From assembly GCA_017457585.1 (NCBI GenBank), contig JAFTHD010000226.1:1-7477 (forward strand): DNA of 7,477 nucleotides, given 5' to 3'. The notes beneath the pieces were generated by a model that ran no database searches, was not told the DNA's origin, and worked only from the letters and a program-made list of their open reading frames with translations. Below, in pieces: positions 6,727 to 7,477 of the stretch. Both the position numbers and the translations under genes were made by a program. Every line of letters begins with the position of its first letter. Within the stretch, counting starts at the first letter, position 1. Origin of the DNA: Bacillota bacterium. GTDB taxonomy: Bacteria; Bacillota_A; Clostridia; Peptostreptococcales; Anaerovoracaceae.

Positions 6727-7477
6727 ATGGAAAGCAAACAATACACAACGGAAGCGGGCGTGGTTCTTAATTATTACAAGGAGGGGGATACAGGCCCCAA
6801 GCTTGTTATGATACACGGGCAGGGTACTTCATCGGCTTCCTTTGAAGACGTTACCCACGTTCTTTCCAGAGATATGCAGGTTTATCTCATCGACTGCCCG
6901 GGGCACGGAGGGAGCACGAAAGACCCGGCCATTTATACCCTTTCTGGGTGCGGAGATGCGATTCTGGAACTGATAACAAACGTCATAGGAGGACCCATTG
7001 CACTTCTCGGTCATTCATCGGGAGGCCTGATTGCAGCCTACATAGCGTCAAAATCGGTTCTTTGCGCAAGACTCATTCTTGAAGACCCGCCGTTCTTCTC
7101 ATGCATAGGCGAAAGAAGGAAGAGCTTCTACAACTACGTTGATCTTTCAATGGTCTGTCACGATTATCTGAACGGTGGCAGGGAGGAAGAGGAGGATTTC
7201 GTTCTATACTACTTCGATCATCAGTATGCGTGGAATCTTTTCCCCGACAAGACGAGGGAGAAGACGAAAGCAAAGCTTATGAAGAGCGCACGCAAGTACA
7301 GAGCAAAGCATCCCTACGAGGATCTTCAGGTCATGTTTTGGCCAAGCGAAGGCTTTATAGGAATGAACAGCTACGATCCAAGATTCGGAGAAGCGTTTTA
7401 TTCCGACTCCTTTAACGAAGGTGCAGATTACGAAGAGATTCTAAAAGGAATCAAGTGCAGAACCCTCTTCATGAAGG
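6727..7477 (+). CDS. Alpha/beta hydrolase, 3'-truncated by the window
   Basis: The frame runs open from ATG 6727 through the window edge: 250 complete codons, no stop. It has the alpha/beta-hydrolase core: the oxyanion-hole strand VMIHGQG (His30-Gly31), DCPGHGGS after the next strand, and the nucleophile elbow GHSSGG with Ser97 as the likely catalytic serine, then LILEDPP (116-122). A cap or lid region, rich in charged and aromatic residues, follows (about 123-235). The last visible residues, IKCRTLFMK, match the strand just before the catalytic acid, so the Asp and His of the triad lie just outside; full length should be about 280-300. The product is a soluble cytoplasmic enzyme, perhaps an esterase, lactonase or haloperoxidase-like hydrolase; the substrate cannot be told. 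No signal peptide is seen. It lies 85 bases after the DMT transporter and may be co-transcribed, as no terminator is seen between them. Confidence 0.88.
   Translation, partial: MESKQYTTEAGVVLNYYKEGDTGPKLVMIHGQGTSSASFEDVTHVLSRDMQVYLIDCPGHGGSTKDPAIYTLSGCGDAILELITNVIGGPIALLGHSSGGLIAAYIASKSVLCARLILEDPPFFSCIGERRKSFYNYVDLSMVCHDYLNGGREEEEDFVLYYFDHQYAWNLFPDKTREKTKAKLMKSARKYRAKHPYEDLQVMFWPSEGFIGMNSYDPRFGEAFYSDSFNEGADYEEILKGIKCRTLFMK

Noticed and set aside
1..7477. CRISPR array, tRNA, rRNA or insertion sequence.
   Set aside because: No spaced direct repeats, no tRNA-like cloverleaf, no rRNA stretches and no transposase or terminal repeats were seen on either strand.

Overview
The window reads as a piece of a low-to-mid GC Gram-positive anaerobe, most likely a member of the Clostridia (Bacillota). 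The grounds are the short, roughly 435-residue clostridial-type ThiC, a DUF1887 protein of the Firmicutes kind, a lipoprotein and a single-pass anchored surface protein suited to a one-membrane cell, strong AAAGGAGG-type Shine-Dalgarno sequences, and genes packed onto one strand. The exact family or genus cannot be read from the sequence. This assignment rests on recalled family resemblance, not on a search.

Layout, all on the + strand. (1) 3-1055: the C-terminal 350 residues of a single-pass membrane protein with an extracellular part; its N-terminus lies outside the window. (2) 1056-1187: a 132-base leader holding a 9-bp stem-loop or inverted repeat, a possible promoter and a strong RBS, but no recognisable TPP riboswitch. 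(3) 1188-2495: a ThiC-family radical-SAM enzyme. (4) 2508-3710: a DUF1887/Card1-like protein with an N-terminal CARF-type Rossmann domain and a C-terminal PD-(D/E)xK-type nuclease domain. (5) 3697-4245: a small secreted lipoprotein. (6) 4248-5606: a MATE-family multidrug/sodium antiporter. (7) 5603-5679: what looks like the fused ends of a deleted gene. (8) 5718-6641: a two-repeat YdcZ/DUF606-type DMT transporter. (9) 6727 to the window end: an alpha/beta hydrolase without its C-terminus.

Genes 3 to 6 are very tightly spaced: about 12 bases, then a 14-base overlap, then 2 bases. They are probably one transcript, possibly extending into genes 8 and 9. No convincing intrinsic terminator was found anywhere. 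The products do not make an obvious pathway: pyrimidine/thiamine biosynthesis, a CARF-type nuclease, an export lipoprotein and efflux carriers.

The most notable feature is the orphan Card1-like CARF nuclease. In type III CRISPR systems such proteins are switched on by cyclic oligoadenylate, but here there is no cas gene or CRISPR array and the gene sits directly behind thiC. Also worth attention are the riboswitch-less but structured thiC leader, the gene remnant after the MATE gene, and a hairpin that would bring a distant Shine-Dalgarno close to the start codon of the hydrolase.
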